The notes: a model not told the origin generated them from the letters alone. A DNA stretch of 64,000 nt from Polaromonas sp. OV174 (GCF_900112285.1 NZ_FOKZ01000005.1:124001-188000); one strand, 5' to 3'. Counted from the stretch's first letter, positions 24,426 to 34,886 are shown. Numbers and translations: made by a program.

Positions 24426-27400
24426 TCAGCTGCGGCTCAACACGGGCGCCAGCGCCCGCCCGGTATGCGTGCCCAGCGCCACCACCGCTTCCGGCGGCGC
24501 CGAGGCCACCACCTGGCCGCCGGCATTGCCGCCGTCCGGCCCCAGATCAATCACCCAGTCGGCCTCGGCAATCACGTCCAGGTCGTGCTCGATGACGATG
24601 ACACTGTGGCCGCCATTGACGAGACGGTGCAGCACATGGATCAGCTTTTCCACGTCGGCCATATGCAGACCTACCGTGGGTTCGTCCAGCACATAAAGCG
24701 TGTGCGGCGCTTTCTGGCCGCGCCGCGTGATGTCGTCACGCACCTTGCTGAGCTCGGTCACCAGCTTGATGCGCTGCGCCTCGCCGCCACTCAGTGTGGG
24801 TGAGGGCTGGCCCAGCGTGAGATAGCCCAGGCCGACATCCTTGAGCAATTGCAGCGGATGGCCGATGTTGGGCATGGACGCGAAAAACTCGACGGCTTCA
24901 TCGACCTCCATTTTCAGCACATCGCCAATGCTTTTGCCGCGCCAGGTGACGGCCAGCGTTTCGGGATTGAAGCGCGCGCCGTGGCAGGTTTCGCACAGCA
25001 CTTTCACGTCGGGCAAAAAGCTCATGCCTATGGTGCGCACGCCCGCGCCCTCGCAGGTCGGGCAGCGACCTTCGCCGGTATTGAAACTGAAACGCCCGGC
25101 GCTGTAGCCGCGCGCACGGGCTTCCAGCGTGTCGGCAAACAGCTTGCGAATCGTGTCCCAGAAACCGATGTAGGTGGCCGGGCAGGAGCGAGGTGTCTTG
25201 CCTATAGGGGTCTGGTCGACTTCAAGCACGCGGTCGACGCGCTCGTAGCCCTCTATGCGTTCGCAGCCAGTCCAGGCCGGGTGCTGACCCGCCTCGTCCG
25301 CGTCGCGCCCGGCCTTGGTCGAGCGCAGCATGACGCCGGCATGCACATTGCTCAGCAGCACGTCGCGCGCCAGCGTGGACTTGCCTGACCCCGACACCCC
25401 CGTCACCGCCACCAGGCGATGCAGCGGCACCGTGACAGTCACCTGTTTCAGGTTGTGCAGATCGGCCTTGACCACCGTCATCCACGAGGTGAAGGGGCTG
25501 GCGGCGGTAGGCGCTGCGTTGTGCAGCGCACTGGCGCTGGCGGCCGCTGCTTTCAGGGCCTGGGCCTTTAGCGTCGCCGCCTTCTGCTTGCCCGGCGCTT
25601 TGACCTCTGCGGCGACCGTTGCCGCCAGCACGGCAGCGGGCGCAGCGCCGCTGCGGGTTTCGCGGCGCAGCTGCAAGGGGTGAATCAGGGGATTGGCCAG
25701 GTATCGCCCGGTCAGGGAATCGGCCACCGTGGCCAGATGCTCCGCCGTGCCCTGCGCCACCAGCTGGCCGCCGCGCTTGCCGGCGCCTGGGCCTATATCA
25801 ATGATGTTGTCGGCGCGGCGAATCGTGTCTTCGTCGTGCTCCACCACCACCAGGGTGTTGCCGCGCTCACTCAGCTTGCCCAGGGCACTGAGCAAAATCT
25901 GGTTGTCGCGCGGGTGCAAGCCTATGGTGGGCTCATCCAGCACATAGCAAACGCCTTGCAGATTGGAGCCCAACTGCGCCGCCAGCCGTATGCGCTGGGC
26001 CTCGCCGCCCGACAGGGTGGGCGCGCCGCGGTCCAGCGTGAGGTAGCCCAGGCCGACATCCTCCAAAAACTCCAGCCGGCTCTTGATTTCCGGGATCAGG
26101 TCGCGGGCAATGCCGGCCTCACGTCCGGCCAGCGCCAGCTGGTCAACCCAGCGGCGCACGTCGGTCACCGACAGGTGGGCAATGTCGGCAATTCCGACGC
26201 CCGCGAATTTGACGGCGCGCGCCTGCCCATTGAGACGGGTGCCCGCGCAGCCCGGGCAGACCTGATCCAGAATGTCGTCGGTTTCCGGCTCGCCAAAAGT
26301 CTGCTCGCGGCCCTTGTTGTCGTCGGCGCCCAGCACCGAATCGTCAAACACCTTGCGCTGCTCCTTGCTGAGCTTGACGCCCGTGCCCACGCAGTCCGGG
26401 CACCAGCCGTGCTTGCTGTTGTAGCTGAAAAGGCGCGGGTCCAGCTCGGGGTAAGAGGTGGCACAGACCGGGCAGGCCCGCTTGGTCGAGAAGGCCTCAA
26501 GCCGGCCAATCCCCAGGGTGCTGCGGCCGTCTTGCATGGCGGCCTTCAGGCCGTCCAGCGGCGCCAGCACATGCAGCACGCCCTTGCCATGCTCCAGCGC
26601 GGTGGCCAGGGCCTGGCGCAAGGCGGCCTCGTTCTCGGGTGTGACCTGCAGGTCGGCCACCGGCAGCTCGACCGTATGTTCCTTGAAGCGATCAATGCGC
26701 GGAAAGCCGGTGGTCGGCAAGAACTCGCCGTCGATGCGCAAATGGCTGTAGCCACGCGGCCGCGCCCAGTCGGCCAGCTCGGTGTAAACACCCTTGCGAT
26801 TGATCACCAGCGGCGCCAGCAGGCCTATGTGCTGGCCGCGATAGTTTTTCAGCAGCTGCGCCGCAATGGCGTCCAGGCTTTGCGGCATGACGGCTGCGCC
26901 GTCCTTGGTGCAATGCTGTATGCCCAGCTTGACGTACAAGAGGCGCAGGAAGTGCCAGACCTCGGTGGTGGTGCCGACGGTGGACTTGCGGCCGCCGCGC
27001 GACAGGCGCTGCTCAATGGCCACCGTCGGAGGAATGCCGTAGACCGCGTCCACTTCAGGCCGGCCGGCCGGCTGCACAATGCTGCGCGCATAGGCATTGA
27101 GCGACTCCAGATAGCGGCGCTGCCCTTCGTTGAACAAGATGTCGAAGGCCAGCGTGGACTTGCCCGAGCCCGACACGCCGGTCACCACATTGAACTTGCC
27201 GCGCGGAATATCGACCGACAGGCTTTTGAGATTGTTTTCCTTGGCGTTGACGATCTGGATCAGATTGGAAAAAGCGGGCCGGGTCTTCCAGGCCTTGGGC
27301 CGTTGCTCTTCAACCTGACAGGTCTGGCCCATGGCCAGCTCGTACTCGCGCAGCGCCAGCGCCGTGTGCGAGCTCGGGTGCTGGCGCACCTCCTCGGGCG

Positions 27401-30314
27401 ACCCTTCAGCCACCAGCAGGCCGCCGGCTTCACCGCCCTCGGGTCCCAGGTCAATCAGCCAGTCGGCCGAACGGATCACATCCAGGTTGTGCTCGATGAT
27501 GATGAGCGAGTTGCCGGCTTCCAGCAGCTTGCGCAGCGCCCGCATGAGCTTGGCAATATCGTCAAAGTGCAGCCCGGTGGTGGGCTCATCAAACAGGAAC
27601 AGCGTGCCGCGATTGGGCGACTTGAGCGCCAGCGCCTGCCCGTTGGCGCTGCGGCTTTTGCCAGCCGTTTTGCTGGCGCCGGCCAGAAAGCCCGCCAGCT
27701 TGAGCCGCTGGGCCTCGCCGCCCGACAGCGTGGGAACCGGCTGGCCCAGCTTCACATACTCCAGGCCCACATCGACGATCGGCTGCAGCGCCCGCAACAC
27801 CTCGCGGTCTTGCGCAAACAGCTGCACGGCTTCGCTGACGGTCAGGTCGAGCACGTCGGACACATTGAGCAGCTTGGGCCTGAGCTGGCCTATGGCCTGG
27901 CGCTCGATGGTGACCTCCAGAATCTCGGGCCGATAGCGCTTGCCGTCGCAGTCGGGGCAGCGCAGATAGACGTCGCTGAGAAACTGCATTTCCACATGCT
28001 CGAAACCGGAGCCGCCACAGGTCGGGCAACGCCCGTCGCCGTTGTTGAAACTGAACTTTGATGCGGTATAGCTGCGCTGTTTGGCCAGCGGCGCCAGCGC
28101 AAACAGATCGCGCAAGGCATCCCAGGCGCCCACATAGCTGGCCGGGTTGGAACGCGCGGTCTTGCCTATCGGCGACTGGTCTACAAACACCACGTCGGTC
28201 AGGTGGTCTGCGCCCATCAGCCGGTCATGCACGCCCGGCGTTTCGGTGGCCTTGCCAAACTGCCGCAGCAATGCCGGCGCAAGAATGTCCTGCATCAAGG
28301 TCGATTTACCCGAGCCGCTGACGCCGGTGACGCAGACCAGGCGCTGCAGCGGAAACTCCACCGTCAAATTCTTCAGGTTGTGGTCGCGCGCGCCTTCCAG
28401 AATCAGGCGCGGTGTGCTGTCGGTCACCGGCCGCTTCAAGCCCATGCCGACCCGCTTGCGCGCGCCCAGGTAGGCGCCGGTCAAGGTATCGGCATGCCTG
28501 AGGTCGTCGGGCGTGCCGTCAAAGACGATCTGGCCGCCCTTCTCGCCCGGACCAGGGCCCATGTCTATCATGCGGTCGGCGGCCAGCATCACGGCCGGGT
28601 CGTGCTCGACCACCACCAGCGTGTTGCCGGCGTCGCGCAGCCTGTGCATGGCCTGCGTGATGCGGTTCATGTCGCGCGGGTGCAGGCCTATGGACGGCTC
28701 GTCGAGCACAAACAAGGTGTTGACCAGCGAGGTTCCCAGCGCAGTCGTCAGGTTGATGCGCTGCACCTCGCCGCCCGACAGCGTGCGGCTTTGCCGGTCC
28801 AGCGTGAGATAGCCGATGCCGACATCACAGAGGTATTTCACGCGGGTACGGATTTCCTCGAACAACGATTTCAAGGCCTGCTTCTCCGCGTCCTCACCCA
28901 TCACATCGAGCGACAGGCTGCCGAAAAATTTCGCCAGTCTGTCTATGGGCAGTTGCATCAGGTCATGCACGCACAAGCCTGGCAGAGCCTGGAGTTGCGC
29001 ACGGCTCCATTGCACGCCCACCGGCATGAAACGCTGCGCGGGCGGCAGCACCGCATCGGCGGCATCTTTGGAGCCCAGGCGCCAGAGCAGGGGTTCGAGC
29101 TTGAGGCGCGCGCTGCCGCAGGTCTCGCAGGGCGTGTAGCTGCGGTACTTGGACAGCAGCACACGGATGTGCATCTTGTAGGCCTTGCTTTCAAGATACT
29201 CAAAGAAGCGCTTGATGCCGAACCAGTGCTGATTCCATTTGCCGTTCCAGCTGGGTGAGCCGTTGATGACCCAGCCTTGCTGCTCGGGCGTGAGCTTGTA
29301 CCAGGGCGTGTCGCGCGGAATACCGGCAGCTTCGGCATGGCGCATCAGGTCGTCTTGCGCTTCCTTCCAGGCCGGTGTCTGCATGGGCTTGACGGCACCG
29401 GCACGCAAGGTGAGCTTGTCATTGGGAATCACCAGCCCGTAGTCGACGCCAATGACGCGGCCAAAGCCGCGGCAGGTCTCACACGCCCCCATGGCCGAAT
29501 TGAAGGAGAACAGCGATGGCGTGGGCTCGGTGTAGCGCAGGTCGCTGTCGGGACTGTGCAAGCCCGTCGAGAAGCGCCACATGTCGTCGGGCTCACCGCC
29601 GCCGTCGGCGCCTTGCTGCACATAGACATTCAAGCGGCCACCGCGTTTGAGCGCGGTTTCAATGGCTTCAATGACACGCGCTTTTTCCGCGCTGTGCAGA
29701 CGAAAGCGGTCGGCTACCACATCCAGCAGCTTGTGCGGCCCGACCGGCGTGCTGATTTCACGTTCCGCGTGGATGCGCGTGAAGCCGCTGGCCGACAGCC
29801 ACTGCGCCATCTGCTCCTCGCTGGTGTTGCCGGGAAGTTCGACCGGAAAAGTCACCACGACTCTTGGATCACTGGCGGCCGTGCGCGCCATCAACTCGGC
29901 GTAGATGGACTCTGGGCTGTCATGCCGCACCGCTTGTGCCGTCTGCTTGTCAAACAGCTGCGCCGCCCGCGCATAAAGCAGCTTCAGGTGATCATTCAAC
30001 TCGGTCATGGTGCCCACAGTGGAGCGCGAGCTGCGCACCGGGTTGGTCTGGTCGATGGCAATGGCGGGCGGCACGCCCTCGACCTTGTCCACGGCCGGCT
30101 TGTCCATGCGGTCCAGAAACTGCCGGGCATAGGCAGAGAAGGTCTCGACATAGCGTCGCTGGCCCTCGGCAAACAGGGTGTCGAACACCAGCGAGGATTT
30201 TCCCGAACCGCTGGGCCCGGTGACCACCGTCATCTCGCCGGTACGTATGTCCAGGTCCAGGTTTTTGAGGTTGTGCTGACGCGCGCCGCGAATGCGGATA
30301 ATTCCCTGGGCCAT
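24426..30314 (-). CDS. uvrA: Double-length UvrA (tandem excinuclease subunit A, four ABC modules)
   Basis: A 1962-residue protein, about twice the usual UvrA (about 940). It is two UvrA-like halves in one chain (about 1-995 and 1010-1962). Four Walker A boxes are visible: GPSGSGKS near 36 and GVSGSGKS near 665, 1046 and 1638. Four LSGGE signatures lie near 513, 864, 1433 and 1842, each with a DEP Walker B ([40 protein letters not shown]). Both halves have CxxC zinc modules ([35 protein letters not shown]). An Ala/Lys-rich linker separates the third and fourth modules (about 1555-1610). It probably binds damaged DNA as an internal pseudo-dimer. It may exist beside a normal-length uvrA elsewhere. 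Confidence 0.95.
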   Translation of the reverse strand: MAQGIIRIRGARQHNLKNLDLDIRTGEMTVVTGPSGSGKSSLVFDTLFAEGQRRYVETFSAYARQFLDRMDKPAVDKVEGVPPAIAIDQTNPVRSSRSTVGTMTELNDHLKLLYARAAQLFDKQTAQAVRHDSPESIYAELMARTAASDPRVVVTFPVELPGNTSEEQMAQWLSASGFTRIHAEREISTPVGPHKLLDVVADRFRLHSAEKARVIEAIETALKRGGRLNVYVQQGADGGGEPDDMWRFSTGLHSPDSDLRYTEPTPSLFSFNSAMGACETCRGFGRVIGVDYGLVIPNDKLTLRAGAVKPMQTPAWKEAQDDLMRHAEAAGIPRDTPWYKLTPEQQGWVINGSPSWNGKWNQHWFGIKRFFEYLESKAYKMHIRVLLSKYRSYTPCETCGSARLKLEPLLWRLGSKDAADAVLPPAQRFMPVGVQWSRAQLQALPGLCVHDLMQLPIDRLAKFFGSLSLDVMGEDAEKQALKSLFEEIRTRVKYLCDVGIGYLTLDRQSRTLSGGEVQRINLTTALGTSLVNTLFVLDEPSIGLHPRDMNRITQAMHRLRDAGNTLVVVEHDPAVMLAADRMIDMGPGPGEKGGQIVFDGTPDDLRHADTLTGAYLGARKRVGMGLKRPVTDSTPRLILEGARDHNLKNLTVEFPLQRLVCVTGVSGSGKSTLMQDILAPALLRQFGKATETPGVHDRLMGADHLTDVVFVDQSPIGKTARSNPASYVGAWDALRDLFALAPLAKQRSYTASKFSFNNGDGRCPTCGGSGFEHVEMQFLSDVYLRCPDCDGKRYRPEILEVTIERQAIGQLRPKLLNVSDVLDLTVSEAVQLFAQDREVLRALQPIVDVGLEYVKLGQPVPTLSGGEAQRLKLAGFLAGASKTAGKSRSANGQALALKSPNRGTLFLFDEPTTGLHFDDIAKLMRALRKLLEAGNSLIIIEHNLDVIRSADWLIDLGPEGGEAGGLLVAEGSPEEVRQHPSSHTALALREYELAMGQTCQVEEQRPKAWKTRPAFSNLIQIVNAKENNLKSLSVDIPRGKFNVVTGVSGSGKSTLAFDILFNEGQRRYLESLNAYARSIVQPAGRPEVDAVYGIPPTVAIEQRLSRGGRKSTVGTTTEVWHFLRLLYVKLGIQHCTKDGAAVMPQSLDAIAAQLLKNYRGQHIGLLAPLVINRKGVYTELADWARPRGYSHLRIDGEFLPTTGFPRIDRFKEHTVELPVADLQVTPENEAALRQALATALEHGKGVLHVLAPLDGLKAAMQDGRSTLGIGRLEAFSTKRACPVCATSYPELDPRLFSYNSKHGWCPDCVGTGVKLSKEQRKVFDDSVLGADDNKGREQTFGEPETDDILDQVCPGCAGTRLNGQARAVKFAGVGIADIAHLSVTDVRRWVDQLALAGREAGIARDLIPEIKSRLEFLEDVGLGYLTLDRGAPTLSGGEAQRIRLAAQLGSNLQGVCYVLDEPTIGLHPRDNQILLSALGKLSERGNTLVVVEHDEDTIRRADNIIDIGPGAGKRGGQLVAQGTAEHLATVADSLTGRYLANPLIHPLQLRRETRSGAAPAAVLAATVAAEVKAPGKQKAATLKAQALKAAAASASALHNAAPTAASPFTSWMTVVKADLHNLKQVTVTVPLHRLVAVTGVSGSGKSTLARDVLLSNVHAGVMLRSTKAGRDADEAGQHPAWTGCERIEGYERVDRVLEVDQTPIGKTPRSCPATYIGFWDTIRKLFADTLEARARGYSAGRFSFNTGEGRCPTCEGAGVRTIGMSFLPDVKVLCETCHGARFNPETLAVTWRGKSIGDVLKMEVDEAVEFFASMPNIGHPLQLLKDVGLGYLTLGQPSPTLSGGEAQRIKLVTELSKVRDDITRRGQKAPHTLYVLDEPTVGLHMADVEKLIHVLHRLVNGGHSVIVIEHDLDVIAEADWVIDLGPDGGNAGGQVVASAPPEAVVALGTHTGRALAPVLSRS

Positions 30315-30349
30315 CGGTGAAGGTCTTTCCTGAAGAAGTCGAACATTCT

Positions 30350-30540
30350 AGGCAGAAGCACGACGGTTACCAGGTGTGGGGGTTAAGCCCCTGGGCGAGA
30401 ACGCGCGCGGCGCCAGCGTGGCGCAAGTTTTCCCCAACAAGCGCGCCATCTCCCAGCCCCGGGCCAAGGAAGCCATGGAGCGGTCCAAAGCAAAAGGGAA
30501 TAGTGGCGCCGGTCTGAAGACGACCCGGCAGCAAGCCTGA
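30350..30540 (+). pseudogene. Possible small gene or coding remnant
   Basis: Between uvrA and the next gene one plus-strand frame stays open for 62 codons and ends in a natural stop. It contains GVKPLGENARGASVAQVF, AISQPRAKEAMERSKAKG and ends KTTRQQA. There is no ATG near its beginning (GTG at about 30376 and 30418 are possible starts) and no clear Shine-Dalgarno. Composition looks coding, but I do not recognise the family. It may be the 3' remnant of a lost gene. Confidence 0.3.
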
Positions 30541-30543
30541 ATT

Positions 30544-31005
30544 TCAGTCGTACAGAGCGCTTTCCAGCGCCTTGAATTTCTCGGCACCAACGGCTTCCTT
30601 GATTTTTGGCGCCAAATCCCGCAGCCTGGCAACATCCCCGGCGGCTTCAACCGCCAGATTGAGCCGAAAGCCACGCAGGCCCAACGCCGCGGTAAGCCTG
30701 ATGGCTATGGGATAAGCCTTTGAGTATTGCGCCTGCGCATCTTTCTGCGGGGCTGGGGCTGCAATGCTTTCAGCGGGGCTGGACGCTGGCTGAGGCAGCG
30801 CTGCGGCAGAGTCCGCCAGCAGCCCCAGCGCCACCAGGTGGCTCACATCATCCGTCGTCACCCCCAAACCGGCGGTTGCCTTGAGTACGTCTTCGGTGCT
30901 GCGCTTGCCATCAAACATGATGAAGGCCGAACGCTGCCTGGGGCTTAGTGCGATAGAGCGGTTCTGCAAGGCGGCCTGGCCCAACTCCGTCTTGGAAAAA
31001 ATCAT
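30544..31005 (-). CDS. Conserved hypothetical protein, two helical parts with Ala/Pro linker
   Basis: A 153-residue cytoplasmic protein of unknown function. Residues 1-65 (MIFSKTELGQAALQNRSIAL, MFDGKRSTEDVLKATAGLGV) look like a small winged-helix-like module of the kind that reads 'is the next value above threshold' in PatA-type proteins; residues 66-95 are an Ala/Pro/Ser linker; 96-153 form amphipathic helices (LRGFRLNLAVEAAGDVARLRDL). The start is a simple ATG. Not in an obvious operon. Confidence 0.7.
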   Translation of the reverse strand: MIFSKTELGQAALQNRSIALSPRQRSAFIMFDGKRSTEDVLKATAGLGVTTDDVSHLVALGLLADSAAALPQPASSPAESIAAPAPQKDAQAQYSKAYPIAIRLTAALGLRGFRLNLAVEAAGDVARLRDLAPKIKEAVGAEKFKALESALYD

Positions 31006-31157
31006 TGGCTTGTCTCCATGAAATGCACTATCAGCGCGGCCTCAGGGTATGAGGTGGTTTTTCAGAGACGATTGTGGTTTTTGTTTTTTCGCTCCAGCCC
31101 CAATTTAACCCATTTCACGATCGCACTCATTCCAGGCAATGCCACAAGACGCATGAC

Positions 31158-31186
31158 AAAAAAAGAGGCCGCCGGCCGGCGCCCGC
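31158..31186 (-). terminator. Terminator after the 53-residue membrane protein gene
   Basis: On the minus strand CGCC-GGCC-GGCG with flanking GG/CC and one mismatch forms a GC-rich hairpin followed by a run of T (31158-31164). It lies just after the stop at 31193, supporting the small gene as a real transcription end. Confidence 0.6.
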
Positions 31187-31192
31187 CCCGAC

Positions 31193-31354
31193 TCAGGTCG
31201 CGGGGCCGTATGCGACACCCACAGTGGCGACAGCCGGCGCATTCAGCTGCAAAGCACCATGCTTTTCACCGCCCATATCAATATCGCCGCCCTTGCTCAA
31301 CAGCCACAGCGCAACCCCGGCAAACGCGATGAATCCGACAACAATTTTCCACAT
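31193..31354 (-). CDS. Small single-TM membrane protein (53 residues)
   Basis: Encodes MWKIVVGFIAFAGVALWLLS followed by KGGDIDMGGEKHG and a short hydrophobic tail. One N-terminal transmembrane helix (about 3-19), then a Gly/Asp/His segment. GGAG lies seven bases before the ATG and directly touches the T-run of the transporter's terminator. It has its own terminator at 31158-31186. I believe similar peptides occur in related Comamonadaceae, but no function is known. Confidence 0.7.
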   Translation of the reverse strand: MWKIVVGFIAFAGVALWLLSKGGDIDMGGEKHGALQLNAPAVATVGVAYGPAT

Positions 31355-31365
31355 CTTCTTGCTCC

Positions 31366-31400
31366 AAAAAAAAAAGCCCTCGGCACATGATGACGAGGGC
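31366..31400 (-). terminator. Terminator of the MHS transporter gene
   Basis: On the minus strand GCCCTCG, an eleven-base loop, CGAGGGC and ten T residues. A strong rho-independent terminator 54 bp after the transporter stop. The next gene's Shine-Dalgarno begins at the very next base. Confidence 0.9.
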
Positions 31401-31453
31401 CCTAAAACTCTCACAAGGCCCGGATCGGGCCGTTACCTCCGCTAAATGACTTA

Positions 31454-33112
31454 TCAGTCGTTGGCGTAGATGTCGACGTCCTTGGTTTCCTTGATGAACA
31501 AGGTACCGACCACGACGGTGATGCCGGCAATGATGATGGGGTACCACAAGCCGTTGTACATATTGCCGGTCTGCGCGACGATGGCAAAGGCTGTCGTTGG
31601 CAGCAGGCCGCCAAACCAGCCGTTGCCGATGTGATACGGCAGGCTCATGGAGGTGTAGCGGATACGGGTCGGGAACAATTCAACCAGCATGGCGGCAATC
31701 GGGCCGTACACCATGGTGACCAGCAACACCAGATAGAACAGGATGGCCGTCACCATGACTTTGTCCATCTTGGCTGGGTCGGCCTTGGTCGGATAACCGG
31801 CGATCTTCAGGTCGTCGGCCACCAGTTTCTTGAACTCGGCATCTTTCTTCTTGGCCTCATCGGCGCTCAAGCCCTTGGCGCTGTAGCCAGGAATGACCGT
31901 GTCGCCAATCTTGATGGTCGCCACAGTACCGGCGGGTGCAGCAACGTTGTCATAACTCACCGAAGCTCCTGCCAAAACCTGCTTGGCAATATCGCAAGAA
32001 CTGGTGAACTTGGACGTGCCGGTTGGGTTGAACTGGAATGAGCACTCTTTCGGATCAGCCGTCACGATCACCTGGTTCTTGGCCTGCGCCGCAGCCAGGT
32101 CAGGATTGGCCGCCTTGGTCAGCGCGCCAAACACCGGGAAGTAGGTCAGCACGGCCAACAGGCAACCCGCCATGATGATGGGCTTGCGACCGATCTTGTC
32201 GGACAGTGTGCCGAACACCACGAAAAATGGCGTACCCAGAATCAGCGAGTAGGCCACCAGAATGTTGGCCGTAGGACCGTCCACCTTGAGGGCCTGGGTC
32301 AGGAAGAACAATGCGTAAAACTGGCCCGAATACCAGACCACAGCCTGGCCGGCGGTCAAACCGATCAGCGCCAGAATCACGATCTTCAGGTTTTTCCATT
32401 GACCAAAAGATTCGGACAAGGGCGCCTTGGAGGTCTTGCCCTCAGCCTTCATTTTCTGGAAAGCCGGCGACTCATTCATGGACAAGCGGATGTACACCGA
32501 CACCGCCAGCAGCAAGATGGACACGATGAATGGAATGCGCCAGCCCCAGTCGGCAAAAGCAGCCTCGCCGATGGCGGTACGCACACCCAGAATGACCAGC
32601 AGGCTCAGAAACAGGCCCAGCGTGGCCGTGGTCTGAATCCAGGAGGTGTAAGCACCGCGCTTACCGTGAGGAGCGTGCTCCGCGACGTAAACTGCCGCCC
32701 CACCGTATTCACCGCCCAATGCCAAACCTTGCAACATGCGCAAAGCGATCAGGATCACCGGCGCTGCCACGCCGATGGAGGCGTAGCTTGGCAGCAGGCC
32801 GACGATGAAGGTCGACAAGCCCATGATCACGATGGTGACCAGGAAAGTGTATTTACGGCCAATCATGTCGCCCAGGCGCCCGAACACGAGTGCGCCAAAG
32901 GGTCGAACGATAAAGCCGGCAGCAAAAGCCAACAGCGCAAAAATGAAGGCTGAGCCGGAGTCCAGTCCGCTAAAGAACTGCTTGGCAATAATCGCCGCCA
33001 GTGAGCCGTAAAGGTAAAAGTCGTACCATTCAAATACGGTGCCTAGCGAGGAGGCGAAGATCACTTTCTTCTGCTCCGCTGTCATGGGTCTGTTATCGAC
33101 TGCAATGGCCAT
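31454..33112 (-). CDS. MHS-family (metabolite:H+ symporter) MFS transporter with periplasmic insert
   Basis: A 552-residue inner-membrane transporter. The N-terminal ASSLGTVFEWYDFYLYG is the MHS hallmark; motif A is FGRLGDMIGRKYTF; TM4 has RMLQGLALGGEYGGAAVYVAE; the repeat of motif A is GTLSDKIGRKPI. Between TM9 and TM10 lies a hydrophilic insert of about 115 residues (about 334-449) with two cysteines (KECSFQF and SSCDIAK) that could form a disulfide in the periplasm. Likely imports a carboxylate or related metabolite; substrate not visible. Single gene with terminator at 31366-31400. Confidence 0.9.
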   Translation of the reverse strand: MAIAVDNRPMTAEQKKVIFASSLGTVFEWYDFYLYGSLAAIIAKQFFSGLDSGSAFIFALLAFAAGFIVRPFGALVFGRLGDMIGRKYTFLVTIVIMGLSTFIVGLLPSYASIGVAAPVILIALRMLQGLALGGEYGGAAVYVAEHAPHGKRGAYTSWIQTTATLGLFLSLLVILGVRTAIGEAAFADWGWRIPFIVSILLLAVSVYIRLSMNESPAFQKMKAEGKTSKAPLSESFGQWKNLKIVILALIGLTAGQAVVWYSGQFYALFFLTQALKVDGPTANILVAYSLILGTPFFVVFGTLSDKIGRKPIIMAGCLLAVLTYFPVFGALTKAANPDLAAAQAKNQVIVTADPKECSFQFNPTGTSKFTSSCDIAKQVLAGASVSYDNVAAPAGTVATIKIGDTVIPGYSAKGLSADEAKKKDAEFKKLVADDLKIAGYPTKADPAKMDKVMVTAILFYLVLLVTMVYGPIAAMLVELFPTRIRYTSMSLPYHIGNGWFGGLLPTTAFAIVAQTGNMYNGLWYPIIIAGITVVVGTLFIKETKDVDIYAND

Positions 33113-33414
33113 GTCAATGTCTCCTTCGTTAATTTAGCTTGACCACCCAGAACAGGTGATAAGCCTCACTATCCCGGCCGGTGCTGACCCGGTTCTGACA
33201 CTCAGCCAACAGCAGCTGACGCAAAACTGAATGTCAGCTTACAAACCAGGCATTAACCCTTAGTCATTTTTTTCCATTGCAATAAATCGGGGCCGCAGAC
33301 TGCCCCTGCCCGCATTTTCAAGGCTCATAAACCGAGGGAAATTCCTTAGGAAATTTTCTGTTCGGGCGCACCAAGGCAGGTGCACTCCGCTGCAACAAGC
33401 GGCAAAAAAAAGCC
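33113..33414. other. 302-bp intergenic region without a gene
   Basis: This lies upstream of the MHS transporter and downstream of the DsbA-like gene. It holds the transporter's promoter region and an imperfect palindrome AAATTCCT / AGGAAATTT near 33338-33360. No open frame with coding character is seen. Confidence 0.5.
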
Positions 33415-34104
33415 TCAGGTCCGCTGAGCGCCCGTGCCCACCTGGGCTACGACCTGCCAGTCAGGGCCGTCAAACCAGGCATCGCCAAGCAGGTAGGCCC
33501 GCAGCATGGGCAAGGAATCCAGGCCCCAAAAATGTTTGTCATCGACCGCAAAAAAAGGCACGCCAAAAGCGCCGAGCGCTATGGCCTCTTCGGTATTTTT
33601 TTTCAGCTGCGCCTTCACTTCATCGCTTTGCAAGTCGCGTGCTGGGGCCAGCTTCTGCATCAGTGATTCAAGACGCTGGGCATCGGCGGCTTCGGCGCCG
33701 CCCCGCCAGACATGGCGAAAAATGCTTTCGCAGACATAGCGGTTGGGTGATCCAGGCATTGCCTCTTGGCTGCAGGCCAGCGCCAGCCGCAACAAGGGCA
33801 AGGGATTGAATGGGTGACTGGCCGGCATCTGCAGGGGAATGCCCTGCTGGTGAGCAAGCCACAACACATGGCGGTAAGTCCAGTCGCGCTTGGGCACGAT
33901 CTCGGCCGGTCCCAGTTGGCCAAAATGTTTAAGCATGCCGGCAAACAGCAGCGGCTTATAGCTGACGCTGTAGCTCAGCCCCTTCAAGGCTTCAGGCAGG
34001 TGCTCAAACGCGAGATAGGCATAGGGCGATATGAAGTCAAGATAAAACGTGATGTGCTTCAGCTCGCCGGCCAATGCCGAGCTTGCCGGTGGCTGCTTCC
34101 CCAT
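33415..34104 (-). CDS. DsbA-family 2-hydroxychromene-2-carboxylate isomerase-like protein
   Basis: A 229-residue thioredoxin-fold protein of the HCCA isomerase/kappa-GST group. The active-site strand is ITFYLDFISPYAYLAFEHLP, with Ser in place of a CxxC. The C-terminal part has GAFGVPFFAVDDKHFWGLDSLPML, the cis-Pro loop and substrate pocket seen in the family. It probably isomerises or conjugates with glutathione. The ATG at 34104 has AAGGAG eight bases upstream; the YbaK-like gene ends in the same spot, so the two are an operon. Confidence 0.88.
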   Translation of the reverse strand: MGKQPPASSALAGELKHITFYLDFISPYAYLAFEHLPEALKGLSYSVSYKPLLFAGMLKHFGQLGPAEIVPKRDWTYRHVLWLAHQQGIPLQMPASHPFNPLPLLRLALACSQEAMPGSPNRYVCESIFRHVWRGGAEAADAQRLESLMQKLAPARDLQSDEVKAQLKKNTEEAIALGAFGVPFFAVDDKHFWGLDSLPMLRAYLLGDAWFDGPDWQVVAQVGTGAQRT

Positions 34105-34109
34105 GCTTG

Positions 34110-34886
34110 TCACTCCTTCAATGCAGCCATGCGCTGCTCAATGACTTGCCAGATTTTCCGCTTGCTGGCGTCATCGGCCCGGCTCCAAATCGCGATCTCG
34201 TCACGGGTACGAAAGCAGCCCTCGCACAGCCCCGTCGTGGCGCTCATGCGGCAAATTGAAATGCAGGGTGATGGCACATCGGCCTCAGCGTCCAGCGTAC
34301 GGGCGCGTAGCGTGACCAGGCTGATGGCGCGTTGCAGAGCGAGTTTTTCCTCATCGACAGCCAGCGCCAGATCGGCCACAGGCGCGCCCGTCAGGGTTTG
34401 CAGCTGCCGCGGCGACAGCTGGAACACCCCATGCGGATGCCCGGCCGCGGCCCATATTTCGTCAAAGCGAAACAGCGACTCGTCAATCAGCGTGACCGAA
34501 GGCGTGACATGGGCCAGCGGCGACACACCACCTATCGAAAAACCGGTACGGGCTTTGACAAACTCCGCATCGGCCCGGCCCAGCCGCTTGCCGTCAAGGC
34601 AGACCAGGGCCTCGACTTTTTTCTCATCCACCCGCTGGTCACCGGACGTGACGACCAGCACCGCCGCGTCATCGGACTTGCGGCGAAAAATAATGCTTTT
34701 GGCAATCTGGCCCACGGCGACACCCAGCACGTCCGCCGCCTGCTGTGCCGTGCGCGCGGCGTCATCGAGCATGACGGGCGCGTGGGCGTGGCCCTTGGCC
34801 TGCAATACAGCGGCGACACGCTGCACACCTTCAGGCAAGCTCTTCAACTCAGCCCCGCACACGGTTAAGACCCCCAGGCTTTTCAC
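34110..34886 (-). CDS. YbaK/EbsC-type aminoacyl-tRNA deacylase fused to a DUF1289 domain
   Basis: Up to 258 residues. Residues about 15-175 form a YbaK/ProX-like trans-editing domain (AADVLGVAVGQIAKSIIFRR, DEKKVEALVC, TGFSIGGVSPLAH, EIWAAAGHPHGVFQLSPRQL) that would hydrolyse mischarged tRNA. Residues about 205-250 form a DUF1289 motif with four cysteines (PCISICRMS, GLCEGCFRTRDEI), probably metal-binding. The frame opens at a GTG (34886) that overlaps a degenerate family B repeat; a TTG at 34847 (LKSLPEGVQRV) is the likelier start. Confidence 0.85.
   Translation of the reverse strand: MKSLGVLTVCGAELKSLPEGVQRVAAVLQAKGHAHAPVMLDDAARTAQQAADVLGVAVGQIAKSIIFRRKSDDAAVLVVTSGDQRVDEKKVEALVCLDGKRLGRADAEFVKARTGFSIGGVSPLAHVTPSVTLIDESLFRFDEIWAAAGHPHGVFQLSPRQLQTLTGAPVADLALAVDEEKLALQRAISLVTLRARTLDAEADVPSPCISICRMSATTGLCEGCFRTRDEIAIWSRADDASKRKIWQVIEQRMAALKE

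Noticed and set aside
25680..28061. A 793-codon plus-strand open frame opposite uvrA
   Set aside because: It is the mirror of a GC-rich gene with strong third-base GC. Its translation is His/Arg/Gln-rich and shows no domain; uvrA on the other strand has intact motifs throughout.
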